From a virus: a stretch of 41,315 nt of DNA. The stretch spans positions 1 to 41,315 of IMG/VR virus record IMGVR_UViG_3300009081_000006, one strand, 5' to 3'. The notes beneath the pieces were generated by a model. The model searched no databases. It was not told the DNA's origin and saw nothing but the letters and a program-made list of their open reading frames with translations. This document shows, piece by piece, positions 22,189 through 28,674 of this stretch; position 1 is the stretch's first letter; each line of letters opens with the position of its first letter. Made by a program: the position numbers and the translations under genes.

Positions 22189-23074
22189 GCCAGCATCGCT
22201 GCGGGAGCCGCACTGGTCTGCCTCCAGGTTCATGCTCTTCGAGCAGTGCCCGAGGTTGTACAAAGACCGCTACATCGACGGCATCGCCACGGAACCGAGT
22301 CTGGCGATGCTGTTTGGATCAGCCGTTCACACTGCTCTGGAGGCACTGCACCAGGGGCAAAGGGGGACGTGTCTTACCGCTGCAAGCAGCGGCGAAGACC
22401 ACTACCGCAGCGCCAGGGCGCTGTACGCAGAGCGGTTCGATGCGATGAACGCGCGGCTCGAAGAGCTCGGACTGTGCGCGCCGGCGTCGCTGTACGCCGA
22501 GGGTCTGCGGATGCTGAACCTGGTCGAAGACCTGAATCTGAATGCCGATGGTCGCAGCGAAGCTGAACGCTGGTTCACGCTGCCGACCAAGTCGACGTGG
22601 GGTCTGCCGACGATCGGCGCGGTTGACCTGTGGTCGCCACCGTGGTCGGCGCATGGCGCGGTGGTGTGGGATTTCAAGACGACGGTCGGCGCCTGGGGCG
22701 CGGAGCGCGCGGCGCGCGAACGCTGGCAACCGATGCTGTACGCGTGGGCCTACAAGCGTGCCTATGACGTCATCCCGACGTTTCGTTACCTGGTCCTGAG
22801 CCGCGCTAGCGGAACGTCCCAAGTCTTCGACCGCGGCTGGTCGCAACGTGAGTGGCGGGAGGACTTCAGCGCGCTGCACTTCCAGGCCGAGGCGATTGCA
22901 GAAGCGATCGACCAGGGGCAGTTCGACTGTTCCCGAGGTCACGGAACGTGTCTCGAATGCGGCGAGCCGTACGGCCACGATCACGTCTGCGATGACGCGC
23001 CGCGGCCATCGAAAATCAGGCTGGTCAAGAAGCACGGTCAGACCTGGGTTCAACCTGCGCTGATCGAGGCGTAA
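22178..23074 (+). CDS. RecB/Cas4-like PD-(D/E)XK exonuclease
   Basis: This 298-residue protein starts at GTG 22178, overlapping the polymerase end by 11 bases. It opens with SASRFMLFEQCPRLYKDRYI, the usual start of RecB-type PDDEXK_1 nucleases. The active site is GAVDLW (D150) and VVWDFKTT (D165, K167), followed by QPMLYAWAYKRAY, where a conserved Gln-Tyr helix is expected. The C-terminal region has cysteines (CSRGHGTCLECG, HDHVCDD) that could bind zinc or, with C24, an iron-sulphur cluster as in Cas4/AddB relatives. It probably resects DNA ends during replication or recombination. The cluster type is uncertain. Confidence 0.8.
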   Translation: MTSKPASLREPHWSASRFMLFEQCPRLYKDRYIDGIATEPSLAMLFGSAVHTALEALHQGQRGTCLTAASSGEDHYRSARALYAERFDAMNARLEELGLCAPASLYAEGLRMLNLVEDLNLNADGRSEAERWFTLPTKSTWGLPTIGAVDLWSPPWSAHGAVVWDFKTTVGAWGAERAARERWQPMLYAWAYKRAYDVIPTFRYLVLSRASGTSQVFDRGWSQREWREDFSALHFQAEAIAEAIDQGQFDCSRGHGTCLECGEPYGHDHVCDDAPRPSKIRLVKKHGQTWVQPALIEA

Positions 23075-23095
23075 GCTACGCTGACCTATCCGCCT

Positions 23096-23527
23096 ATGCC
23101 AGGAACACTCGGTTGGTTGGTTTGCACCGCGCGACGCACGGATGGCTCACCGTGCCGTGCGCCGGTCATGCGCGGTGCGCGGGTCTGTCGAGCTCACGGC
23201 GGAGCCGCGGGGCACGTTCGGGAGGCCGCACGGCTACGGCTCGAGCGGCTGGTCGAACCGTCGATCGGAACGGTGCGCGAGATCATGCTGCGTGGCGAGA
23301 CGCATGCGGTTCGACTCAAGGCGGCGACGGAGATCCTCGATCGTGCCGGCATCGTGGCCGAGCAGAAGGTCGAGGTCGACAACCAGGTGAGCATCACGGT
23401 CAGCTACGAGGACGTCGAGCTCGCGCGGAACGTGATCGAGCACAAGGCGCTGGACGTGGCGGGGAATGGAAAGACCCCGCACGCTGGCGGGGCCGAAGAT
23501 CGGAACGGACGCGAGCCCGAGGACTAG
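23096..23527 (+). CDS. Probable terminase small subunit with Cys/HGG motif
   Basis: This 143-residue protein starts at ATG 23096. Residues 10-36 contain CTARRTDGSPCRAPVMRGAR, then VCRAHGG, the short Cys-Cys-Cys-His motif often found at the N-terminus of phage packaging-associated proteins. Residues 40-90 are helical (RLERLVEPSIGTVREIMLRG, AVRLKAATEILDRAGI). The helix pair with 'LKAATEILDRAG' recurs in small terminases of this type. The C-terminus is acidic. It lies before the large terminase on the same strand, separated by a short convergent pair. DNA recognition at the packaging site would be its role. Its stop interlocks with a convergent stop in CTAG. Confidence 0.65.
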   Translation: MPGTLGWLVCTARRTDGSPCRAPVMRGARVCRAHGGAAGHVREAARLRLERLVEPSIGTVREIMLRGETHAVRLKAATEILDRAGIVAEQKVEVDNQVSITVSYEDVELARNVIEHKALDVAGNGKTPHAGGAEDRNGREPED

Positions 23528-23754
23528 AAGAGCTCGCCTTGCTTGAGCGAACGTTCGGTTTCAATGTCGGCGCGGAGTTCGGCTTGAAGGCGGAGGCGGT
23601 ACAGGTGCTGTTGGTACTCGCCGGCGCTGTTGCAGTCCTGGCAGACCGCCCACCGCTTGGTCACGCGGCGTGAGCCGCACCAGCCGCCCGAGCTCTTCGA
23701 GCCTTCGTAGCCGGGCTTGCCGACGATCTTGTCGCCACAGTGAGAGCAGAACAT
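23524..23754 (-). CDS. Zinc-ribbon protein with C-terminal clamp-motif-like end (76 aa)
   Basis: ATG 23754 overlaps the upstream stop (TGATG) and gives 76 residues; the longer frame to 23994 would pass through promoter C. It has FCSHCGDKI near the N-terminus, WCGSRR, and VCQDCNSAG, a four-Cys zinc ribbon with an extra Cys. A long basic helix follows (EYQQHLYRLRLQAELRADIE). It ends KQGELF, which resembles a sliding-clamp-binding motif (Q-x-x-L-F). The function is unknown; host replication takeover is a speculation. Confidence 0.7.
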   Translation of the reverse strand: MFCSHCGDKIVGKPGYEGSKSSGGWCGSRRVTKRWAVCQDCNSAGEYQQHLYRLRLQAELRADIETERSLKQGELF

Positions 23755-23975
23755 CAGGCGACCACCCGATCGGTGGGGCTGAAGTGGGGGTGGCAGTGGT
23801 CGGTGTGAATCGCCTGGGCCTGACCATTGAACTGGTGGCTGGCAACGTACAGGTTGACGCAGAACCGGCTGCAGAAGTTCTCGGTGCCGATCAGGGGCTG
23901 GAACCAGTGGGTGCCGAGCTTGCCGCATTCGACGCAGATGGGGCGGCGGTCGGCGGAGAAGAGATCGAGTTGCAT
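23754..23975 (-). CDS. Zinc-binding early protein starting with QLDLF (73 aa)
   Basis: ATG 23975 lies seven bases after the -10 of promoter C with no ribosome binding site, as in the other two leaderless early genes. The product begins M-QLDLF, identical to the consensus beta-clamp-binding pentapeptide QL(S/D)LF. It then has CVECGKLG, CSRFCVNLY and HTDHCHPH, enough ligands for one or two zinc ions. Short proteins opening with QLDLF occur in several phages. Binding to the host sliding clamp is plausible but unproven. Confidence 0.7.
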   Translation of the reverse strand: MQLDLFSADRRPICVECGKLGTHWFQPLIGTENFCSRFCVNLYVASHQFNGQAQAIHTDHCHPHFSPTDRVVA

Positions 23976-24012
23976 GCCCCCTACTGTAGGGCACCTACTG
24001 TGGGGTTGTCAA
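23976..24012 (-). promoter_or_regulatory. Early promoter C (leaderless type)
   Basis: On the minus strand TTGACA (24012-24007), an 18-bp spacer and TACAGT (23988-23983) are followed by seven bases and the ATG at 23975. AGTAGG occurs twice, 14 bp apart, as in promoters A and B. It would transcribe the two zinc-protein genes at 23975-23524. Confidence 0.8.
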
Positions 24013-24123
24013 GCAACCAACGCCGCACCTGGCGGGCAGCATCGGATCGTCCAGGGCGGCGATCGCCAGGGTAATCAGGGCCGCGGCGATCACGGCGTAC
24101 AGTACGACCCGCAGTGCCAGCAT
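23995..24123 (-). CDS. Possible 42-aa membrane peptide upstream of promoter C
   Basis: On the minus strand ATG 24123 to TAG 23995 codes for 42 residues. They begin MLALRVVLYAVIAAALITLA, a clear membrane helix, and end with a Cys-containing tail (ARCGVGCLTTPQ). The stop falls within promoter C, and the start overlaps the large terminase start by ten bases on the other strand. It has no good ribosome binding site and could be chance; the hydrophobic code is the only support. Confidence 0.3.
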   Translation of the reverse strand: MLALRVVLYAVIAAALITLAIAALDDPMLPARCGVGCLTTPQ

Positions 24124-25421
24124 TCGAGGTCAGGCTACCTAGACCGCACGCCGCGCAGGCGCAGATTCGGCGCGAAGCGAAGCGCCACAACGTCGTCGCG
24201 CTTGGGCGACGCAGCGGCAAGAGCACGATGGGCCATGAGCTCGTCATCCGTTGTGCGCTCGAGCACCAGCCGGCGGGTTGGTTTGGGCCGACGTACAAGC
24301 TGCTCGAGGAAAGCTGGCGCGAGCTCAAGCGTCTCCTGGGCCCGACGGTGACGCTCAAGAGCGAGCAGGAGCATCGGCTCGAGCTCTACGGCGGCGGCAC
24401 GATCGAGTGCTGGTCGATGGATACCGGCGATCCCGCCCGCGGTCGGAAGTACCGTCGCATCGTGGTCGATGAGGCGGCGATGGTGCCGAATCTGCTGGAC
24501 ATCTGGAACCAGGCGCTGAGGCCGACGCTGGCCGACCTGGAAGGTCAAAGCTGGTGGCTGAGCACGCCGCGCGGGCTGAACGACTTCTACACGCTGTACC
24601 AGCGCGGGCAAGATCCGCTCGAGCCCGAGTGGGCATCGTGGCAGATGCCGACCGCGGTCAACCCGCACATCTCAGCTATCGAGATCGCGGCGGCGAAGCA
24701 TGAGATGCCGGAGCGGGACTACGCCCAGGAGTTCGAGGCGCGGTTCCTCCAGCTTGAAGGTGCGGGCGTCTTCAGGGGCGTAACGGCAGTCGCGCGCCTG
24801 GACCCGCAACGGCCCGAGCCAGGACACCAGTACGTGATCGGCGTCGATTGGGGTAGGACAACGGACTTCACGGCCATATGCGTCTTCGATGCATCGACGT
24901 ACGAGCAGGTTGCGCTCGATCGCTTTAGCGAGATCGACTACGAGCTCCAGACCGAGCGGCTGCATCGGTGGGCCGAAGCGTACAAACCGCTGCTGGTCGT
25001 GGCTGAGGCGAACGCAATGGGCAAGCCGCTGGTCGAACGGCTGCAGACGGGCTACGGGCGCATCCTGCGCGAGCCGCGGAAGGCGCTGCCGGTGTGGGCC
25101 TGGGAGGCGACGAACGCGTCGAAGGCGGCGCTGGTGCAGAGTCTCGGCATCGCTATCGAGCGCGGCGACATCACGCTCCTGGACGACGTGGTGCAGACCG
25201 GTGAGCTCCTGGCGTACGAGTCGAAGGTGCTGCCATCGGGCATGCTGCGCTACGGTGCGCCGTCGGGGCAGCACGATGACACGGTGATCGCGCTCGGGCT
25301 GGCGTGGCTCGGCGCGCAGCGGGAGGGCGCCGTTCAGCGCCGCTCGAGCTACGGGTTCGCGTCACGGACGCGCTACACGCCAGCGACTATCGTTGCTCCG
25401 CGGCAGAGGGGTGAAGGTTGA
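24114..25421 (+). CDS. terL: Terminase large subunit
   Basis: This 435-residue packaging motor starts at GTG 24114. The ATPase domain has Walker A GRRSGKST (31-38), an adenine-contact region near the N-terminus, Walker B IVVDE (D119, E120) and the coupling LSTPRG (149-154). The nuclease domain has the three acidic sites expected of the RNase H-like fold: GVDWG (D245), VVAEAN (E298) and HDDT (D388/D389). Length and motif order are normal for the family. A short intergenic region with a large inverted repeat follows. It translocates DNA into the head through the portal at 25969. Confidence 0.93.
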   Translation: MPAFEVRLPRPHAAQAQIRREAKRHNVVALGRRSGKSTMGHELVIRCALEHQPAGWFGPTYKLLEESWRELKRLLGPTVTLKSEQEHRLELYGGGTIECWSMDTGDPARGRKYRRIVVDEAAMVPNLLDIWNQALRPTLADLEGQSWWLSTPRGLNDFYTLYQRGQDPLEPEWASWQMPTAVNPHISAIEIAAAKHEMPERDYAQEFEARFLQLEGAGVFRGVTAVARLDPQRPEPGHQYVIGVDWGRTTDFTAICVFDASTYEQVALDRFSEIDYELQTERLHRWAEAYKPLLVVAEANAMGKPLVERLQTGYGRILREPRKALPVWAWEATNASKAALVQSLGIAIERGDITLLDDVVQTGELLAYESKVLPSGMLRYGAPSGQHDDTVIALGLAWLGAQREGAVQRRSSYGFASRTRYTPATIVAPRQRGEG

Positions 25422-25500
25422 CCTGGTTGTGCTGGTCGGACTGTGGCTGGCGCTGGCGGTAATGCTGGCGTACACGCTGCTTCGGATCGCGCAGGCGTGA
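25411..25500 (+). CDS. 29-aa single-helix membrane peptide
   Basis: GTG 25411 overlaps the terminase end by 11 bases, and the frame closes at TGA 25500. The product, starting MKVDLVVLVGLWLALAVMLA, is one transmembrane helix with a short basic end. No well-placed ribosome binding site is seen, so translation would be coupled to the terminase. Similar one-helix peptides recur in this genome (for example at 28098). It could be a chance open frame. Confidence 0.4.
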   Translation: MKVDLVVLVGLWLALAVMLAYTLLRIAQA

Positions 25501-25523
25501 TTCGTGCGCTAGCGGCGTCGTCC

Positions 25524-25601
25524 CCGCGCCGGCGACGATCGGCCTAGCCTGAACCTTACCCGGGTATCAGTACGGCGTTTGAGGCCGATCGTCCCGCGCG
25601 G
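25524..25601. repeat. Long imperfect inverted repeat after the large terminase
   Basis: GACGATCGGCCT (25534-25545) and AGGCCGATCGTC (25582-25593) are a perfect 12-bp inverted pair with a 36-base loop. Outside them CCGCGC (25524-25529) and GCGCGG (25596-25601) extend the stem after small unpaired bulges. It fills most of the 119-base gap between genes, the largest gap on this side of the genome. No T-run follows, so a plain terminator is less likely. A structured RNA or a packaging or replication site are alternatives. Confidence 0.75.
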
Positions 25602-25619
25602 CACTGCTAGCCTGGTCGC

Positions 25620-25814
25620 ATGAGCTTCGAGACGACGCTCGAACAGCCGATTCCTGACGGTCGCGCCGAGGGTGACCTGTCCTGCATGCAGGGCGACTGC
25701 GTCGAAGACGCCACTACGTGGTGTCCGCTGTGCGAGAAGCTGCTGTGCGCGGAGCACGATGAGCTCGCGCCGCGGAGGATGCATGACTGCCTGGCGGAAG
25801 CGGCGGATGACTGA
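25620..25814 (+). CDS. Small zinc-finger protein (B-box-like)
   Basis: This 64-residue protein starts at ATG 25620. The Cys/His pattern CMQGDC, WCPLCEKLLCAEHDEL, and MHDC gives two zinc sites in a cross-brace order like a B-box or AN1-type finger. Acidic residues frame both ends. Its role beside terminase and portal genes is unknown. The next gene overlaps it by eight bases. Confidence 0.65.
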   Translation: MSFETTLEQPIPDGRAEGDLSCMQGDCVEDATTWCPLCEKLLCAEHDELAPRRMHDCLAEAADD

Positions 25815-25944
25815 CGTCCTGCAGTGGCTGCTGGTCGCTGGCCTGGGCTGGTTAGCGTCGACTTTGTTCTTTGCGTTCCTGTGGTGGCGCTGGTTCAGCT
25901 ACATGCGCGAGCAGGACGAGCTCGATCATCTGCCGCCGCACTAG
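25807..25944 (+). CDS. Small membrane protein (45 aa)
   Basis: I start at ATG 25807, within the end of the zinc-finger gene, rather than using the open frame to 25672, which is out-of-frame Cys/Arg code. The product has one strong helix (LLVAGLGWLASTLFFAFLWW) and a charged tail (MREQDELDHLPPH). It has no recognised family. Confidence 0.55.
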   Translation: MTDVLQWLLVAGLGWLASTLFFAFLWWRWFSYMREQDELDHLPPH

Positions 25945-25946
25945 CC

Positions 25947-25968
25947 GCTACACTGACGCCACTCCGCG
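25947..25968 (+). promoter_or_regulatory. Possible late promoter -10 before portal
   Basis: CTACACTGACGCC starts 22 bases before the portal GTG; TACACT (25949-25954) would be the -10. Related blocks lie at 32681 (CTACACTGGAGCG, before an internal ATG) and at 37148 (CAACACTAGCGCC, before the 658-aa gene). No good -35 is seen at any of them, so this is a weak call. Confidence 0.3.
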
Positions 25969-27942
25969 GTGGCTATTGATCGTGAGCGCGAGCTCAGGGC
26001 TCCCGACAGTTACTACCTGCTCGATCTGCAGACCGAGTTAGGCGACCTGTACCGCACCCAGGACGAAGACATCGATGAGATGCGCCTGGTGCGCGAGATG
26101 CGCGTGCCGGCGATGCATGGCACCGACCCGTCGTATCAGATGGTTCAGGTCGATCCGCGCGACCCCGACATCACCGAAGAGGCGTTTCAGCAGACCGCCA
26201 TCCTGACGCTGGAGAGGCCGCGGCTGAGCATCGTCGGCGGCGAGGGCGATACTGCTCAGACTGTCGCCAGCAAGCTCGAGCACTGGACGGAAGAGACGCT
26301 GTGGCAGTGCGGCACGCGCGAGCCTGGCATGGACACCATGTCGCAGGTGACCGACGCGTGCCTGAACGACGGCGGCGGGTGGGCCAAGCTGCTGTGGGCG
26401 TCGGATCTGTGGCAGTCGCGGTACGCGCTGTCATCACCCCAATCGGGTGATCCTGCGGATGCCTGGGCGCAGTACGACCGCATGACCGAAGAGGCCAAGA
26501 AGAAAGCCGGTCCGCCGTTCGTGTGGTCGTACGTTGACCCGCGCAACGTCTACCCGCAACGCTCGGGCGGGCGGCTCGAAGAGGTGCTCGAGGTCAGTGA
26601 GATGACCATGCGCCACGCCTTTCGGAAGTACCGGCTCGGGCGTGACAAGCAGGGTGACATCGTGCCCGAAGAGCTCGGGGAGCCGATGAACTACCAGGAG
26701 GCGACGCGTTCACCGCTCAATCGCGTGCAGTTCCTCGAGCATTGGGATCAGACGTTCGTCTCGTACATGATCAGCGGGCGAAACTACAACCAGGAGCGGA
26801 CGGGGCTGATCGTCAAGCAGTTCAAGCACAAGTACCCGTTCGGCGTGCCGTACGACTACGCGCCTGGTCTGAGCATGAGCTACTGGCGCAATCGCAAGGT
26901 GGGGTGGGGCATCGGCAGGACCAAATTGTGGCTGGTCAAGTACAGGCAGTACCTGAGGGCGATGCACGCGCAGTACGTCGCTCGCGATCTTCTAAGCCCA
27001 TTAGTCACGTATGGTGATGCTCCTGCTGCCGCGGTCGGGACCGGTGACGGACTGCCGCGCGAGCAGGAGGATCTCGCTCTTCACCCGGGCGAGATCCTGA
27101 ACCTGCCCCCTGGGCGGCAACTGCAGCGTATTCAGTACGCCGATGCGTCGACGCTGGAGAAGCACATGGGGCTGATCGACCAGGCGATTCGCGACCTGGA
27201 ATCCCCGCGGGTGACCACCCTGTCAGGCATGGAGGGCGCCGGTTTCGCGATCAGCCAGATCCTGAGCTTCACCAGGACCAGGGTCGGGCCCGTTCGGCAT
27301 GGGCTGGAGGCGCTGCTCAACGGCCAGACCGAAAAGCTGTGGGCGCTGGTCAAGGAGCGCGCCGGCGAGAAGGTGTGGGTCTTCTACGGCGGCACCGAGG
27401 TCGGCTCGCAGAAGGCGGCGACAGAGTTCATTGGCTTCGGGCCGAAGGATCTCGAGCGCCCAATGCACCACAAGTGGGAAGTCCAGGCGCAGCTACCGAC
27501 CGACGAGATGATCCAGGCGCGCTACGCGCATGAGCGACTCGCTGCCGGCACCTATGGTCGTGACGAGGCGGTGACGTACCTGGGCGACAACCCCGACGAG
27601 ATCCGCCGCTCGCGAGCGCGAGACGAGATCCGCGACAGCCCGGCCTACAAGAAGTGGCTGTACGCGAGCATCTTCATGGCCGCGGGCCGCGGCGATCTGC
27701 TGCAGAAGGCGCAGGAGGCGGAAGAGCTTGCGTTGGAGGGTCAACTTGGCGGCGCTGGTGCGCCGGGCTTGCCAGGACCGGGTGGCGGCGTGCAGCCGCA
27801 GCCTGGAGTGTTCGAGGGCGGCGGACCTGGTGTGGGCGCCGTCCCCGACCTGGGCGCGCTGGCCGCGGCGCCGAACGGAACAGGCGTGAGCCCGCCACCG
27901 TATCCGCAGGTGATCCAGGGAGCGCAGGGTGGCAACCAATAG
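25969..27942 (+). CDS. Portal protein
   Basis: This 657-residue protein starts at GTG 25969. It is the likely ring at the head vertex through which DNA is packaged. Long helical segments occur at residues 75-120 and 425-520 (ISQILSFTRTRVGPVRHGLE is in the expected stem/crown region), with a beta-rich wing in the middle (SYVDPRNVYPQRSGG, FLEHWDQTFVSYMISGRNYN). The typical DPRNVYP-type segment of podovirus/siphovirus portals is present. The C-terminal 70 residues are a Gly/Pro-rich tail. Length (600-700) and place after the terminase support the call. Confidence 0.85.
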   Translation: MAIDRERELRAPDSYYLLDLQTELGDLYRTQDEDIDEMRLVREMRVPAMHGTDPSYQMVQVDPRDPDITEEAFQQTAILTLERPRLSIVGGEGDTAQTVASKLEHWTEETLWQCGTREPGMDTMSQVTDACLNDGGGWAKLLWASDLWQSRYALSSPQSGDPADAWAQYDRMTEEAKKKAGPPFVWSYVDPRNVYPQRSGGRLEEVLEVSEMTMRHAFRKYRLGRDKQGDIVPEELGEPMNYQEATRSPLNRVQFLEHWDQTFVSYMISGRNYNQERTGLIVKQFKHKYPFGVPYDYAPGLSMSYWRNRKVGWGIGRTKLWLVKYRQYLRAMHAQYVARDLLSPLVTYGDAPAAAVGTGDGLPREQEDLALHPGEILNLPPGRQLQRIQYADASTLEKHMGLIDQAIRDLESPRVTTLSGMEGAGFAISQILSFTRTRVGPVRHGLEALLNGQTEKLWALVKERAGEKVWVFYGGTEVGSQKAATEFIGFGPKDLERPMHHKWEVQAQLPTDEMIQARYAHERLAAGTYGRDEAVTYLGDNPDEIRRSRARDEIRDSPAYKKWLYASIFMAAGRGDLLQKAQEAEELALEGQLGGAGAPGLPGPGGGVQPQPGVFEGGGPGVGAVPDLGALAAAPNGTGVSPPPYPQVIQGAQGGNQ

Positions 27943-28105
27943 CCAGGACATGGTCAGGGACATGCAGCTACGCGAGCTCCGCGACCGTGTGGTGAACCTG
28001 GAGAACGCCGTCCTGCTGTTGACGAGCTATGCGCGTGATCGTGAGGGTTATCACACGCTCGAACGCGTGCTCGATCGTATTCGCAAGGCGCTCGACAGTG
28101 GCTGA
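27929..28105 (+). CDS. Small coiled-coil protein (58 aa)
   Basis: GTG 27929 overlaps the portal end by 14 bases, with GGGAG six bases upstream, and the frame closes at TGA 28105. The product is almost one helix with hydrophobic heptads (MQLRELRDRVVNLENAVLLL, then RDREGYHTLERVLDRIRKAL). A dimeric or trimeric coiled coil is likely. The next GTG (28098) is within its last codons. It has no recognised family. Confidence 0.6.
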   Translation: MATNSQDMVRDMQLRELRDRVVNLENAVLLLTSYARDREGYHTLERVLDRIRKALDSG

Positions 28106-28211
28106 GTACGTGATCGCCGGCGCCGCGGGCGGATTTGTCGGCTCTATCCTGGGCGTCCTGCTGTTGCTGCTGTTCCTGATGTGGCGGGCGGACCCGAATG
28201 CCCACTCGTAA
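28098..28211 (+). CDS. Small membrane protein (37 aa)
   Basis: GTG 28098 overlaps the coiled-coil gene stop; the in-frame extension to 28029 lies inside that gene. One Gly-rich helix (IAGAAGGFVGSILGVLLLLL) is followed by LFLMWRADPNAHS. The GxxxG-type pattern suits helix packing in a membrane. It may belong to the virion ejection apparatus or be a lysis helper. The next gene starts at 28198 within its final codons. Confidence 0.55.
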   Translation: MAEYVIAGAAGGFVGSILGVLLLLLFLMWRADPNAHS

Positions 28212-28674
28212 GACCAGCGAGATCTCGCGCCTTCAGGAAGAGATCTCGAGGGAGATCGCCGTCGATGCGCCAGAGATCGCGGAGATGGTCTTCGGCGGGC
28301 CGCGCGATCAGCCTGACGTCGTCACCGTACGCAACGAGCGGCTGGATCAGATGTACCGCGAGGCGTACCAGCGCGACGACCGCACGTTCCTGCAGCAGGA
28401 GGCGCAGCGCGACCCCGAGCAGTTCCTGAAGGTCGCAGAGCGCATCGGTGTGCAGAAGCCGCCACCCATGCCAGCGCCCATGCCGGGTTTCAAGCCGAGC
28501 TCGGCGCCGCAGATGGCGCCGGTCGCACCGCTGGCACCCGTACCGCTGCCCGCGCCGGTGGCGCCGGTGGCACCCGTTGCGCCGATCGTCTCACCCCCGC
28601 TGCCCCAGGCGCCGCCGGTCATTCTGGGCCCGAACGGGCAACCTTTGCCGCCCGGCGGAACGGTCGGCGTCTAG
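28198..28674 (+). CDS. Hypothetical virion-region protein with Pro/Ala tail
   Basis: This 158-residue protein starts at ATG 28198. Residues 1-85 are charged and helical (EISRLQEEISREIAVDAPEI, LDQMYREAYQRDDRTFLQQE). Residues 88-158 are a Pro/Ala/Val repeat region ([20 protein letters not shown]) ending in a GPNGQPLPPGG turn. It ends directly at the giant gene's ATG. It could be a linker or scaffold-associated protein; no family is recognised. Confidence 0.65.
   Translation: MPTRKTSEISRLQEEISREIAVDAPEIAEMVFGGPRDQPDVVTVRNERLDQMYREAYQRDDRTFLQQEAQRDPEQFLKVAERIGVQKPPPMPAPMPGFKPSSAPQMAPVAPLAPVPLPAPVAPVAPVAPIVSPPLPQAPPVILGPNGQPLPPGGTVGV

Noticed and set aside
22928-22954. Extra CTGTTCC and GGAAC pair in the RecB-like gene
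   Set aside because: It is a single imperfect pair in a normal Cys-containing coding segment with no hairpin; not enough to extend the linker repeat family.
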